A stretch of 49,746 bases of DNA, taken from contig NZ_JBLIAI010000017.1 of NCBI RefSeq assembly GCF_047634455.1, positions 1 through 49,746 on the forward strand, written 5' to 3'. Numbering within the stretch: position 1 is the first letter of the stretch; every line of letters starts with the position of its first letter. Of this stretch, positions 1 to 8,103 are shown piece by piece. The notes below the pieces were generated by a model. The model saw only the letters and a list, made by a program, of their open reading frames with translations, made no database searches and was not told the DNA's origin. The DNA is from Maritalea sp047634455. Its GTDB lineage: Bacteria > Pseudomonadota > Alphaproteobacteria > Rhizobiales > Devosiaceae. The translations under genes were made by a program, and so were the position numbers.

Positions 1-540
1 AAAGCCTTCATCGTCGCCCATATAGGTCGCAACGGTGTCGCGATATTGGGGGTGAAGGCCACCAGATATCACAATGCCCGGGCGACGTTTCAAACGACGT
101 GCCATCAACACGGCTTCAACCGTGGCGGTCGAGCCGTCATACATTGAAGCGTTTGCCACTTCCATGCCGGTTAGGTTGGCCACTTGTGTTTGAAACTCAA
201 ACAGCATTTGCAGCGTACCTTGAGAAATCTCAGGTTGGTACGGCGTATAGGCGGTCAAAAACTCAGAGCGTTGGATCAAGTGATCCACGCTGGCTGGCAC
301 GTGGTGACGATATGCGCCAGCGCCGACAAAAAACGGGCCATCACCTGCCGCGCGGTTTTTATTGGCGAAGCGACGAATAGTCGCCTCAACCACAAATTCG
401 GGCTGATGGTCAGGCAAGTCAATCTTGGCGTTGTTAAACACCTTGTTTGGCACTTTTGCGAACAGTTCGTCGGACGACTGGATGCCAATGGCATCCATCA
501 TCACTTTTCTGTCTCTGTTTGAATGCGGCAGGTAGCGCAT
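1..540 (-). CDS. gcvPA: Glycine dehydrogenase (decarboxylating) subunit 1, N-terminal 180 residues (partial)
   Basis: The minus-strand frame from ATG at 540 runs without a stop to the window edge and begins MRYLPHSNRDRKVMMDAI, which is the typical N-terminus of the alpha subunit of the split, two-gene P protein rather than of the roughly 950-residue fused form. The P protein is the PLP-dependent enzyme that decarboxylates glycine and passes the aminomethyl group to lipoyl-GcvH. A stretch with YTPYQPEISQGTLQ and NASMYDGSTA fits this family. An AAGGGA ribosome site lies about six bases before the ATG, and gcvH ends 19 bases upstream, so gcvT-gcvH-gcvPA form one operon. gcvPB is expected just outside the left edge. 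The assignment is secure; only the C-terminal part is missing. Confidence 0.9.
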   Translation of the reverse strand, partial: MRYLPHSNRDRKVMMDAIGIQSSDELFAKVPNKVFNNAKIDLPDHQPEFVVEATIRRFANKNRAAGDGPFFVGAGAYRHHVPASVDHLIQRSEFLTAYTPYQPEISQGTLQMLFEFQTQVANLTGMEVANASMYDGSTATVEAVLMARRLKRRPGIVISGGLHPQYRDTVATYMGDDEGF

Positions 541-559
541 AGAATGTCCCTTAGAAAAA

Positions 560-931
560 TTAAGCGTCTGTGTGGGCTTTGTAAGCGTCTTCGCTCATCA
601 AGCCTTCAAGGTCACCAGCATCATCAATTTCGATTTTGAAGAACCAGCCATCAACGTCTGGGCTTGAATTCACAAGACCCGGCTCTTCAGCAAGTTTTTC
701 ATTTACCGCGATCACTGTGCCAGAAACTGGTGCGTAGATTTCCGAAGCCGCTTTAACTGATTCAACAACTGCAACTTCGTCACCTTTGGCAAACTTTGCG
801 CCAACTTCAGGCACGTCCACAAACACGACATCGCCGAGCTGGTTTTGTGCATAGTCGGAAATGCCAACTGTGCCAGTTGAGCCTTCAACTTTGATATATT
901 CGTGGTCTTCTGTGTAATGTGTACCGCTCAT
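560..931 (-). CDS. gcvH: Glycine cleavage system H protein
   Basis: This 123-residue protein is the lipoyl carrier of the glycine cleavage complex. It shuttles the methylamine intermediate from the P protein to the T protein and the reduced lipoate to the L protein. The lipoylation site is Lys60 in the motif ESVKAASEIYAP, and the N-terminal YTEDHEYIKVEG and C-terminal GWFFKIEI segments are family hallmarks. Length is normal. It sits 27 bases downstream of gcvT and 19 upstream of gcvPA and shares their riboswitch-controlled transcript. Confidence 0.97.
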   Translation of the reverse strand: MSGTHYTEDHEYIKVEGSTGTVGISDYAQNQLGDVVFVDVPEVGAKFAKGDEVAVVESVKAASEIYAPVSGTVIAVNEKLAEEPGLVNSSPDVDGWFFKIEIDDAGDLEGLMSEDAYKAHTDA

Positions 932-958
932 TTGGTCCCCCTTGTTCCGATATCTGTT

Positions 959-2095
959 TTACAAACGCACATAGTTTGCTGGTGTAAATGGAAGTTTTTC
1001 GACAACGCCAATGACCGCTTTACCGCGCACCATGGCTGTTATTTCTGTGCCCAATTTGGCAAATTCTGCAGGCACATAAGCAAAGGCAACCGGCGCGCCG
1101 ATAGTTGGGCCAAATGTGCCCGACGTCACCACGCCAATTTTGTTGCCGTTAGCGTCAACAATCTCTGCGCCTTCACGTACCGGCAAACGGCCCGTAAAAC
1201 GAACGCCTGCGCGTTTTTCAGTTGCACCGTCTTTGATGATTTTTTGAATTGTTGATGCGCCGGGAAACCCACCTTCGACACGACGACCTTTACCAATGGC
1301 AAAGATCAAGCCAGCGCTAATCGGATCACGTTGATCGTCCATATCGTGGCCGTACAAGCATAGTCCTGCCTCAAGGCGAAGGCTATCACGTGCGCCAAGT
1401 CCGGCTGGTTCAACTTCATCATTGCTGACGAGCAATTCAGCGAGTTTTACAGCGTCCTTAGCCGCAACAGACAATTCAAAACCATCTTCGCCCGTATAAC
1501 CAGAGCGCGACGCATAAACGTTGATGCCTTCGATTTTTGTCGCACCAGCATTCATGAAACTTAGCTTTGAAGGGAGATCGCAATAGCGGGCCAACACTTC
1601 AGCCGCTTTTGGGCCTTGCAAAGCCATCAGCGCTTTGTCCCAAAAGGTTTCGACTTTGATGCTTGGATCAAGGTTGGCGCGCAAAATTGCCACGTCATGG
1701 TCTTTGCGACCTGCGTTAAAGACAATCATCAACACACCGTCGGTGCCCGCTTCAATCGGGCGTGTGACGATCAAATCATCTTCGATGCCGCCTTGGTCGT
1801 TAAGCAAAAGCGTGTAGCGCATTTCACCCGGGTTCAAACCAACCAGATCACCCGGCATCAAGCTTTCAAGGGCTTGCGCGGTGGTTTCATGGTCTGGACC
1901 GGTTACAATGACCTGCCCCATGTGTGAAACGTCAAAAAGGCTCGCAGCAGAGCGAGTGTGCTCATGCTCGGCAATGACGCCCTTATATTGTACTGGCATT
2001 GAGTAGCCAGCAAATCCAACCATGCGACCGCCCCATGCAATATGGGTGTCGTTAAGTGGTGTGGATAGAAGATTTTCGTTTGAAGCCCCAGCCAT
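959..2095 (-). CDS. gcvT: Glycine cleavage system T protein (aminomethyltransferase)
   Basis: The T protein transfers the methylene group from aminomethyl-lipoyl GcvH to tetrahydrofolate and releases ammonia. The N-terminal segment (GGRMVGFAGYSMPVQYKG, SLFDVSHMGQ) and the GGIEDDLIVTR motif, which carries the conserved aspartate, identify the family; the C-terminal barrel domain ends at PANYVRL. I chose ATG 2095 (378 residues) because a GAGG ribosome site stands six bases ahead of it. The frame also has an ATG at 2107 and a TTG at 2119, which would add 4 or 8 residues. It is the first gene of the operon, directly after the glycine riboswitch. Confidence 0.95.
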   Translation of the reverse strand: MAGASNENLLSTPLNDTHIAWGGRMVGFAGYSMPVQYKGVIAEHEHTRSAASLFDVSHMGQVIVTGPDHETTAQALESLMPGDLVGLNPGEMRYTLLLNDQGGIEDDLIVTRPIEAGTDGVLMIVFNAGRKDHDVAILRANLDPSIKVETFWDKALMALQGPKAAEVLARYCDLPSKLSFMNAGATKIEGINVYASRSGYTGEDGFELSVAAKDAVKLAELLVSNDEVEPAGLGARDSLRLEAGLCLYGHDMDDQRDPISAGLIFAIGKGRRVEGGFPGASTIQKIIKDGATEKRAGVRFTGRLPVREGAEIVDANGNKIGVVTSGTFGPTIGAPVAFAYVPAEFAKLGTEITAMVRGKAVIGVVEKLPFTPANYVRL

Positions 2096-2157
2096 CAAAT
2101 CCCTCATTAAACTCGACAAAAGGTACCAGCGCGACCTACCAGTGTCGCCTTGGCGCC

Positions 2158-2333
2158 CCCTCTGTCGGATTACCTGAGAGATTTCCCGGGGGATATTTTC
2201 CCGGCTACGTCCTTCGGTGGGAACTAGGGTGACCTGTTCCGCTTTCCAGAGTTTTGTTTGCTTAGCGGTCCTTTTGCCTGAGAGTTTCCGGGGCGGTTGC
2301 TCCTTCGGCGCTGGAAGACCAGTCTCTCCCGCT
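2158..2333 (-). promoter_or_regulatory. Tandem glycine riboswitch upstream of gcvT
   Basis: Two glycine aptamers are visible in the minus-strand leader. The first (about 2333 to 2266) has GGGAGAGACT, GCCGAAGGAGCAA and CTCTCAGGCAAAAGGACC. The second (about 2256 to 2158) has ACTCTGGAAAG, CCGAAGGACGTAG and CTCTCAGGTAATCCGACAG. These are the conserved core strings of the class, joined by a short linker. The remaining 60 bases to the gcvT start would be the expression platform. I see no clear terminator with a U-tract there, so translational control or Rho-dependent control is possible. Glycine binding is expected to turn on the operon. Confidence 0.95.
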
Positions 2334-2384
2334 AATGCAGCGCCAAATTAGCTTTCAATTTGGCGTAGGTCAATCAGTTTGAGC

Positions 2385-2960
2385 TTATCCCTTTGGATCA
2401 AACCCAACCCAAATGATAATTTCTTCGCCGCCAACATAGGGAATTGCTACATTTTCGACGACTTTGATGAATTCTTCGGCCTGACTTGGCGGTGTAATTG
2501 TGATGGGGATATCATACTTTTGCGAGAAGACAGACAGCCCATCGCGCTCTACGGCGAACCGAAGCGGTACATTAACCGTGTCATTGCTTCCCTTTGGCCC
2601 CGTTAGCAAACGGCCAACCACGCCCATTTTAACGGTGATCAAGCCGTTGGACACCAAGCAGTTTCGCGATTGTTTATCAATGACGGCTTGGTAGCGCAAT
2701 TCTTTCGCATTGCCTATTTGGCCCTTGGTGTAAACACCAAAAGATTCACCGCCAGAGCGAACGCGAATCTGAGGACATTCGCTGGCAACAATTGGAAAAG
2801 CGGTGGGGGCAGAATTGGCGATTTCAGTTTGTGTCGCAGATTTGTTTTGCAGTTGGTTGGTATTATTATTGCCGCCGGCGAACGACCCAATACAGGCGCT
2901 CAATGACAAGGACGCGGTTGCCACAACCGCTATTGCTCTGCCTATTTTCAATGACAACAT
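2385..2960 (-). CDS. Putative lipoprotein of unknown function
   Basis: The product (191 residues from ATG 2960) starts with a basic segment and hydrophobic stretch ending in a lipobox (SLSLSAC), followed by a Gly/Asn/Gln-rich linker (GGNNNTNQLQNK). That pattern indicates lipid attachment and export to the envelope. The mature part holds CPQIRVRSGGESFGVY and ends with a hydrophobic, acidic segment (EEIIIWVGFDPKG). I do not recognise a named domain. A GTG at 2990 in the same frame overlaps the peroxiredoxin stop codon, but ATG 2960 gives a more typical signal peptide. Closeness to the peroxiredoxin suggests co-transcription. Confidence 0.75.
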   Translation of the reverse strand: MLSLKIGRAIAVVATASLSLSACIGSFAGGNNNTNQLQNKSATQTEIANSAPTAFPIVASECPQIRVRSGGESFGVYTKGQIGNAKELRYQAVIDKQSRNCLVSNGLITVKMGVVGRLLTGPKGSNDTVNVPLRFAVERDGLSVFSQKYDIPITITPPSQAEEFIKVVENVAIPYVGGEEIIIWVGFDPKG

Positions 2961-2986
2961 TCTAACACTCACTCTTTTATTCACAA

Positions 2987-3499
2987 TCACGCAGACTGCG
3001 CCGCATTCATTTTTTCAATCGCCTGCAAAAGATTGTCCGCGCCCGTTTGCGCGGTCGAACCTTTAGCTGTTTCGACAAACACGTCAGCAACTACCCCGTT
3101 TTTAACGATATAGGCCAACCTTGCAAAACGTGTCCCCATGCCACCCGCTCTGGCATCAATCTCAGAGCGCACCGCAATCGCCAATTCGGCGTTGCCATCA
3201 GCAATCATGTCAATTTTACCCAATGCCCCCGTTTGCTCTGCCCATACGGACATCACAAAGTGATCGTTGACCGATAAACAGGCTACACGGTTTATACCCA
3301 ATTTTGCAAATTTTTCTGCATTGGCAATGTAGCCTGGAAGATGATTATTGTGACAAGTAGTCGAAAATGCGGCAGGCACACAGAACAATACACTTGTGCC
3401 ATTTGCTGCATATTGAGCGAAATCGACATCCTTGGCCCCTAAGGGGGTAATAAGTTTGATCGAAATTGAGGGCAGTTTGTCGCCAATCGCCAGAGGCAT
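2987..3499 (-). CDS. Peroxiredoxin, Prx5/AhpC-TSA type
   Basis: A 170-residue thiol peroxidase of the Prx5-like (type II, glutaredoxin/thioredoxin-linked) group. The peroxidatic cysteine is Cys49 in FCVPAAFSTTCHNNHLPGY, which aligns with the usual PGAFTPTCS..HLPGY motif but has Ala for Gly and Ser-Thr for Thr-Pro. A further cysteine (Cys40) lies just before it. GIDRVACLSVNDHFVM-like and RFARLAYIVKNGVV strings (here GINRVACLSVNDHFVM) are also typical. It probably reduces hydroperoxides in the cytoplasm. The gene lies 44 bases after the DsbD-alpha-like gene on the same strand, so the two may be expressed together. Confidence 0.92.
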   Translation of the reverse strand: MPLAIGDKLPSISIKLITPLGAKDVDFAQYAANGTSVLFCVPAAFSTTCHNNHLPGYIANAEKFAKLGINRVACLSVNDHFVMSVWAEQTGALGKIDMIADGNAELAIAVRSEIDARAGGMGTRFARLAYIVKNGVVADVFVETAKGSTAQTGADNLLQAIEKMNAAQSA

Positions 3500-3543
3500 A
3501 GTTTGAACTCACTTTTACAAAGGCAATCGCGCCAGGATATTTT

Positions 3544-4404
3544 TTACTTAAAGACCAACCCACCATCGACCTTTAACAATACTTCAACTTGGACCAATTT
3601 GGTAAAAGGCCCCTCAGCGCTGTCATAGGTGAGACGTATATTTTGATTGACCAGCGTCGATAGATCATAATTGACCAAACTAGCAACAGTCATAGTTCCC
3701 AATTCTGGTCCAGATTGAGGCATATCGAACAAAAGCGCTGTTTTAGGTAAATCCAATATTAACGTTGCGTTGCTCAACGGATCCGCAGAAGCAGCAAGGA
3801 CCAATTTATCAAGTTCAGCACTATATCCAACCCGCGCAAACGGTGCGCCTGAACGATCGTCCAGAACCGGTACATAGGCATAGGCTGCTGTCACCCGGAA
3901 AGCGTGGCCCGCAGAAGGCTTGTTTAGATCGATTTCCAATTGCCCATTCCACAGCACAGGCACACAAATGTCTGAACATATGCCAAGGACTAGCCGGGCA
4001 TTCAAAATCGCGCTCTTATCAAGATCAGCAAGCGTGATTTTAAGTGGAATGGTCAGGTCACCCTCAAACACGTAATCCATGACCCCATAATCAAGTGTTC
4101 GCTTCGGAATGGGCCATTGCAATAAACTGGTGTTGATATTTGTTGAGCCATCCCAACTTGCCGTCAGCGGAATGCCCGATTCACCGGGGATGCGCCAGTA
4201 GGTTTTCCAACCTGGCTCCATACGCAGCTGAATGGCGGCGTCCACATACCCTTGTTTGGAAAGCTGGTTGGATGAGATCAGCCGCAATTGGGCACCCGGC
4301 GCCACATCTTCCCAAGCTGTCTCACCTGCAAAGACAGTTTGTGCAGAATTGAGCAACAATAATAGGCCCAATAGGGCGAAGTAGCAGGAATAACGAGTGT
4401 TCAT
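3544..4404 (-). CDS. Stand-alone DsbD-alpha-like periplasmic disulfide-exchange protein
   Basis: The 286-residue protein has a signal peptide (about residues 1-26, cleavage after VFA). It then matches the N-terminal (alpha, DsbC-interacting) domain of DsbD-type protein-disulfide reductases: EPGWKTYWRIPGESGIP near residues 63-79 and a redox pair Cys143/Cys147 in LGICSDICVPV. There is no transmembrane beta domain and no thioredoxin-like gamma domain, so electrons would have to come from a separate membrane partner not seen here. Related alphaproteobacteria also carry this stand-alone form next to YqgE genes. A role in copper tolerance or thiol relay is possible but not shown. Confidence 0.82.
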   Translation of the reverse strand: MNTRYSCYFALLGLLLLLNSAQTVFAGETAWEDVAPGAQLRLISSNQLSKQGYVDAAIQLRMEPGWKTYWRIPGESGIPLTASWDGSTNINTSLLQWPIPKRTLDYGVMDYVFEGDLTIPLKITLADLDKSAILNARLVLGICSDICVPVLWNGQLEIDLNKPSAGHAFRVTAAYAYVPVLDDRSGAPFARVGYSAELDKLVLAASADPLSNATLILDLPKTALLFDMPQSGPELGTMTVASLVNYDLSTLVNQNIRLTYDSAEGPFTKLVQVEVLLKVDGGLVFK

Positions 4405-4434
4405 GGGCTCTTGATAACTTGTTTAGATTAAAAA

Positions 4435-4467
4435 CAAAAGCTTAACGCGATCAGCTTTTGGTGATCG
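4435..4467. promoter_or_regulatory. Two overlapping inverted repeats in the dsbD-like/yqgE divergent promoter region
   Basis: In the 125-base gap between the divergent genes, CAAAAGCT (4435-4442) pairs perfectly with AGCTTTTG (4453-4460), and CGATCA (4448-4453) pairs perfectly with TGATCG (4462-4467). The two stems use overlapping bases and exclude one another. Read on the minus strand, the first hairpin is followed by a TTTTTAA tract, so it could attenuate transcription of the dsbD-like gene; as DNA either repeat could be an operator. Function is inferred only from symmetry and position. Confidence 0.4.
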
Positions 4468-4529
4468 AAAGTTTACCTCTTGCGCGTAATCTGAAAAAGT
4501 CGAAACTTGAACATTGTAGGAGTTTTCAA

Positions 4530-5111
4530 GTGAGTTTTTCTCTTCGTGGCCAGTTTTTGGTCGCCATGCCAGATATGCAAGACGAGCGGTTCGCCCATAC
4601 CGTTGTCTATATCTGTTCGCATAGCGAGGAGGATGGCGCGATGGGATTGGTGGTCAATAAGCTGATGCCGGACCTGCACTTCGCAGACCTGATGGCGCAG
4701 TTTGACATCAAGATTGAAGAAGACGACGCGCCAGAAAACTCAGCCTATGATCAACCGATTGTTGTGGGTGGACCGGTCGAAACCAGCCGTGGATTTGTGT
4801 TGCACACGGCCGATTTCGTAACGCCTGAGAATTCGGTCAACATCTCAGGAGAGCTTTGCCTTTCCACTACCATGGATGTGCTTAAATCTATCGCTGATGG
4901 GCACGGACCTTCACACGCACTGTTGGCTTTGGGCTATTGCGGGTGGGAACCCGGGCAGTTGGAAAATGAAATTTTTGACAATGGATGGCTTACGACACCA
5001 GCGTCCACCGATTTGATATTCACAACACCAATGGACAAACGCTACACACAAGCGCTGAAAAATGCTGGCATCGATATTGCATTTCTGTCAAGCACCGCTG
5101 GCCACGCCTAA
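4530..5111 (+). CDS. yqgE: YqgE/AlgH family protein
   Basis: A 193-residue member of the YqgE/AlgH family (DUF179), conserved in proteobacteria, of unsettled function. In Pseudomonas it has been named as an alginate regulator. Motifs are LRGQFLVAMPDMQDERFAHTVVYICSH, here seen in parts such as FLVAMPDMQDERF, then GAMGLVVNKL, VVGGPVE.SRGFVLH and ALGYCGWEPGQLE. I chose GTG 4530 because TAGGAG stands seven to eight bases upstream and homologues start at this point. The frame is open further upstream to a TTG at 4458, which has no ribosome site. It is divergent from the DsbD-alpha-like gene and ends two bases from the convergent GGDEF-EAL gene. Confidence 0.92.
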   Translation: MSFSLRGQFLVAMPDMQDERFAHTVVYICSHSEEDGAMGLVVNKLMPDLHFADLMAQFDIKIEEDDAPENSAYDQPIVVGGPVETSRGFVLHTADFVTPENSVNISGELCLSTTMDVLKSIADGHGPSHALLALGYCGWEPGQLENEIFDNGWLTTPASTDLIFTTPMDKRYTQALKNAGIDIAFLSSTAGHA

Positions 5112-5113
5112 AC

Positions 5114-8029
5114 CTACTCGACCTTGGTGATAAAGCTCAACTTCGAGTTGCGCTTCAATAGCTGAACAATTTCTGGTCCAGTCACCGGCTTTGAAAAAGC
5201 AAAACCTTGCACATAGCGACATTCAAGCGACTTCAGCCGCTCCACTTCTTCAGGCGTTTCCGCGCCTTCCGCGATAACTTTCATGTCGAGTTCTTTTGCC
5301 AGATTTATCACAGCCCGCATGATGGGCATTTGGGTTTGCGATATGCCGTGACGTTCTTCCATTTGAACGAATGTCGATGGAATTTTGACAAAATCGAACG
5401 GGAAGCGGTGCAAATAGGACAAAGAAGAGTGCCCAACACCAAAGTCATCGAGCGCCAGCCGAAAACCCATGCCTTTGAGCGCATCAAGAATGTAGGCCGA
5501 TTGCTCGGGGCTTGCCATTACTTGGCTTTCGGTCACCTCCAAAAGCATTCTTTCAACCAGCTCGCCATGGGCAGAAATCAGCGTACGCATCTCATTGAGC
5601 AGGTTTTCATTTCCCAACTGCTGCGCTGATAGGTTTAGCGACACAAAAAACTTCTCAGGTAGCTCCGTTGCATTCATCCACGAGCGCAATTGGATCGCCG
5701 TTTGTTCGATGACAACTTGACCAAGCCGTTCGATCAACCCACTGCGTTCGGCAAGCGGGATAAATTCTTCCGGGCTAATGGCCCCCCGATTTGGATGGTT
5801 CCACCGCATCAGAGCTTCAGCACCCGCCAGCTCGCCGTTTGCCAAATCGATGATAGGTTGGAAATGCATTTGCAATTCACGCTGATCGATTGCCCGTTCA
5901 AGATCAACATCTAAGGTACTTTGCGAAACGCCCAATTCGCTGGTGTTTGCACGATAGGCTTCAATTCGATCACCGCCCATGCGTTTTGCATACATCATGG
6001 CCAATTCGGCATTGCGCAAAACATTATCGGACGAGTTGGGCTTGTTGTCGTAAATCGTCACGCCAATCGAAGCGGAAATTGACAGCTCGTCGCTACCAAA
6101 CTTGATCGGCTCGCGGATCGATTTGCGCATTTGTTCGGCAAACGATGCGATTTTTGTTGCACTCTGCTCTGAAACCAACACCACCGCAAACTGGTCTCCA
6201 TTGATACGTGCCAATGTGTCCAGCGGACGCATCAAGCGCGCAAGACGGCGCGAAATAGCCAACAGCACCGAGTCAGCCGCCACATTGCCGATACGCTCAT
6301 CAAGATTGGTAAACCCATCTATATCGATCAAAAATACCGCGGGCTTGTTTTCTTTTTCTTCACGCGAGCGAACAAGGGCGCGTGCCAAGCGATCCAGCAG
6401 CAATTGTTTGTTGGGCAATCCTGAAAGGCTATCGTGCACCGCGTCGTGCATCAATCGATCACGCGCGCTGCGCTCGTCGGTTACGTCTTGTAACGTGCCA
6501 ACGCACCGTGTCACGTCGCCATTGCTGCCCAACACGGGTTTTACACGAAGGCGGAAATTTCGATAACTGCCATCATGGGTGATAATCCGGAAATCGCTCG
6601 ATACTTTGCCGCGCTTCAACTCAACAAGGGTGTCCAATGCTGTGCGGAAACGGTCACGATCTTCTGGGTGCACGCGGTCAAGCCACCCTTTGATCGCGCC
6701 TTGAAGATGTTCGTTGGATTCGCCAAGACGCACCGCAAGCGATTCTGAAACAGTAACCCGATCTCGATCAATATTCCAATCAAAGACAAAGTCTCCAGAG
6801 CCGATCAAGGCGAGCGCTTGGCGCTCAACATCGGTCACTTGTCCGACCGACACCTGCCCGTCGGTAAAGGCGTGCTGAATTGCGGTGAAGCCCAACAGCA
6901 TGACGATGAGCACAAGCCCGCCAGCGACCGCAGATTGCGCAATATCATTGCTTATGCCGCCCGAGACCACCATGTAGGCAAAGACCAACCACGCCACGGT
7001 GATGATCCATGTGGGCACGATCATAATGGCGCGGTCGTAGCCGCGAATGGCCAAAAATCCAACCACTAGAATGCCAAACAAACCCACTACAGCAAGAATG
7101 GTGCGGGCGATGCCAATGGACAATACCGGTAGGAAGAAGGACAGCACCATCAAGGCGGCAAGCGCCACGCCGATCGCCAACGCCAAATGCATAAATCGCA
7201 GGTGCCAACGGTGCAAATTGAGGTAGATAAACAGATATCCGAACAGGGTTGTTGCTATGGCCGCCTCAGCGGTGGCGCGGGACGTGCGCAATTGATCCGG
7301 GGACAGTTCAAATATTATGCCGATCAAGCCAAAATCAACCAGCAAATAGAACAGTACCGCCCACGCAAACATGGCAATTGCGGGGAACATGCCGCGCCCC
7401 TTGACCACGAACATGATCGTTAGGAATACCGCTAACAGACTAGAAATGCCCAACAACGTACCCCGGAACAGGGTGAACGAGTTCACATAGTCGCGGTAAG
7501 CGGCGGGCTCCCACATATAGAGCTCGGGAACAATTGCGCCCTCCAGCTCCATGATCAAAGTGACCGTGGCACCGGGATCTACCGTGATGGAGAATACGTC
7601 GGCTTCCCTATCGTCAATGCGCTCTGGCCGAAAGCCTTGGCTCGGGGTGATAACATTTATGCGTTTGCCGCCCAAATCTGGTGAAAACACACCCGAGCCT
7701 GGCAACCGGAAGTGCGGGGCGACCAAAAGCCGTTCCAATTGCACATCGTTTTGGTTGGTAATGGCGATCAGCGCCCAATTGGGATTTGTGCCTTGCTCAG
7801 TTGCCTGCACTTCAATTCGGCGCACGATGCCTTCTGCGTCGGGTGCGGTGGACAATTGCACACGCCCATCGCTGCCGTCGCGGTGCTCTAACGCTGCTGA
7901 CAGATCAAGTGCGCCAACATTTTCGGGGATGGCAACCGTTTCAAGCGCCCATGCATTTGCCGAAGCAGCGGCAAACATAATTTGCACGACCAACACCAAA
8001 ATTGCGCGCTGCAACCGCTCAAAACGCAT
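5114..8029 (-). CDS. Membrane-bound PAS-GGDEF-EAL protein, predicted c-di-GMP phosphodiesterase or receptor
   Basis: The 971-residue protein has a signal peptide (1-28), an extracytoplasmic domain (about 30-170), some seven to eight membrane helices (about 185-390), a PAS domain (about 410-525), a GGDEF domain (526-690) and an EAL domain (705-960). The GGDEF motif reads NGDQF (610-614), so cyclase activity is probably lost. The EAL domain keeps EALMRW (738), NLS (799), EVTES (831), DDFG (861), Lys882, AEGAE (920-924) and QGF. The usual KID motif is KIP, with Pro884 for Asp. It therefore probably hydrolyses or senses c-di-GMP in response to a periplasmic or membrane cue. Start ATG 8029 is preceded by GGGAG at seven bases; an upstream in-frame start at 8080 would spoil the signal peptide. 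Confidence 0.93.
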   Translation of the reverse strand: MRFERLQRAILVLVVQIMFAAASANAWALETVAIPENVGALDLSAALEHRDGSDGRVQLSTAPDAEGIVRRIEVQATEQGTNPNWALIAITNQNDVQLERLLVAPHFRLPGSGVFSPDLGGKRINVITPSQGFRPERIDDREADVFSITVDPGATVTLIMELEGAIVPELYMWEPAAYRDYVNSFTLFRGTLLGISSLLAVFLTIMFVVKGRGMFPAIAMFAWAVLFYLLVDFGLIGIIFELSPDQLRTSRATAEAAIATTLFGYLFIYLNLHRWHLRFMHLALAIGVALAALMVLSFFLPVLSIGIARTILAVVGLFGILVVGFLAIRGYDRAIMIVPTWIITVAWLVFAYMVVSGGISNDIAQSAVAGGLVLIVMLLGFTAIQHAFTDGQVSVGQVTDVERQALALIGSGDFVFDWNIDRDRVTVSESLAVRLGESNEHLQGAIKGWLDRVHPEDRDRFRTALDTLVELKRGKVSSDFRIITHDGSYRNFRLRVKPVLGSNGDVTRCVGTLQDVTDERSARDRLMHDAVHDSLSGLPNKQLLLDRLARALVRSREEKENKPAVFLIDIDGFTNLDERIGNVAADSVLLAISRRLARLMRPLDTLARINGDQFAVVLVSEQSATKIASFAEQMRKSIREPIKFGSDELSISASIGVTIYDNKPNSSDNVLRNAELAMMYAKRMGGDRIEAYRANTSELGVSQSTLDVDLERAIDQRELQMHFQPIIDLANGELAGAEALMRWNHPNRGAISPEEFIPLAERSGLIERLGQVVIEQTAIQLRSWMNATELPEKFFVSLNLSAQQLGNENLLNEMRTLISAHGELVERMLLEVTESQVMASPEQSAYILDALKGMGFRLALDDFGVGHSSLSYLHRFPFDFVKIPSTFVQMEERHGISQTQMPIMRAVINLAKELDMKVIAEGAETPEEVERLKSLECRYVQGFAFSKPVTGPEIVQLLKRNSKLSFITKVE

Positions 8030-8103
8030 ATTACTACTCCCAGTGATCTTTTTCGTAGCGAGAAACAGCCTCAGCATCAACCAGATAAGTCCGATAAATA
8101 CAA

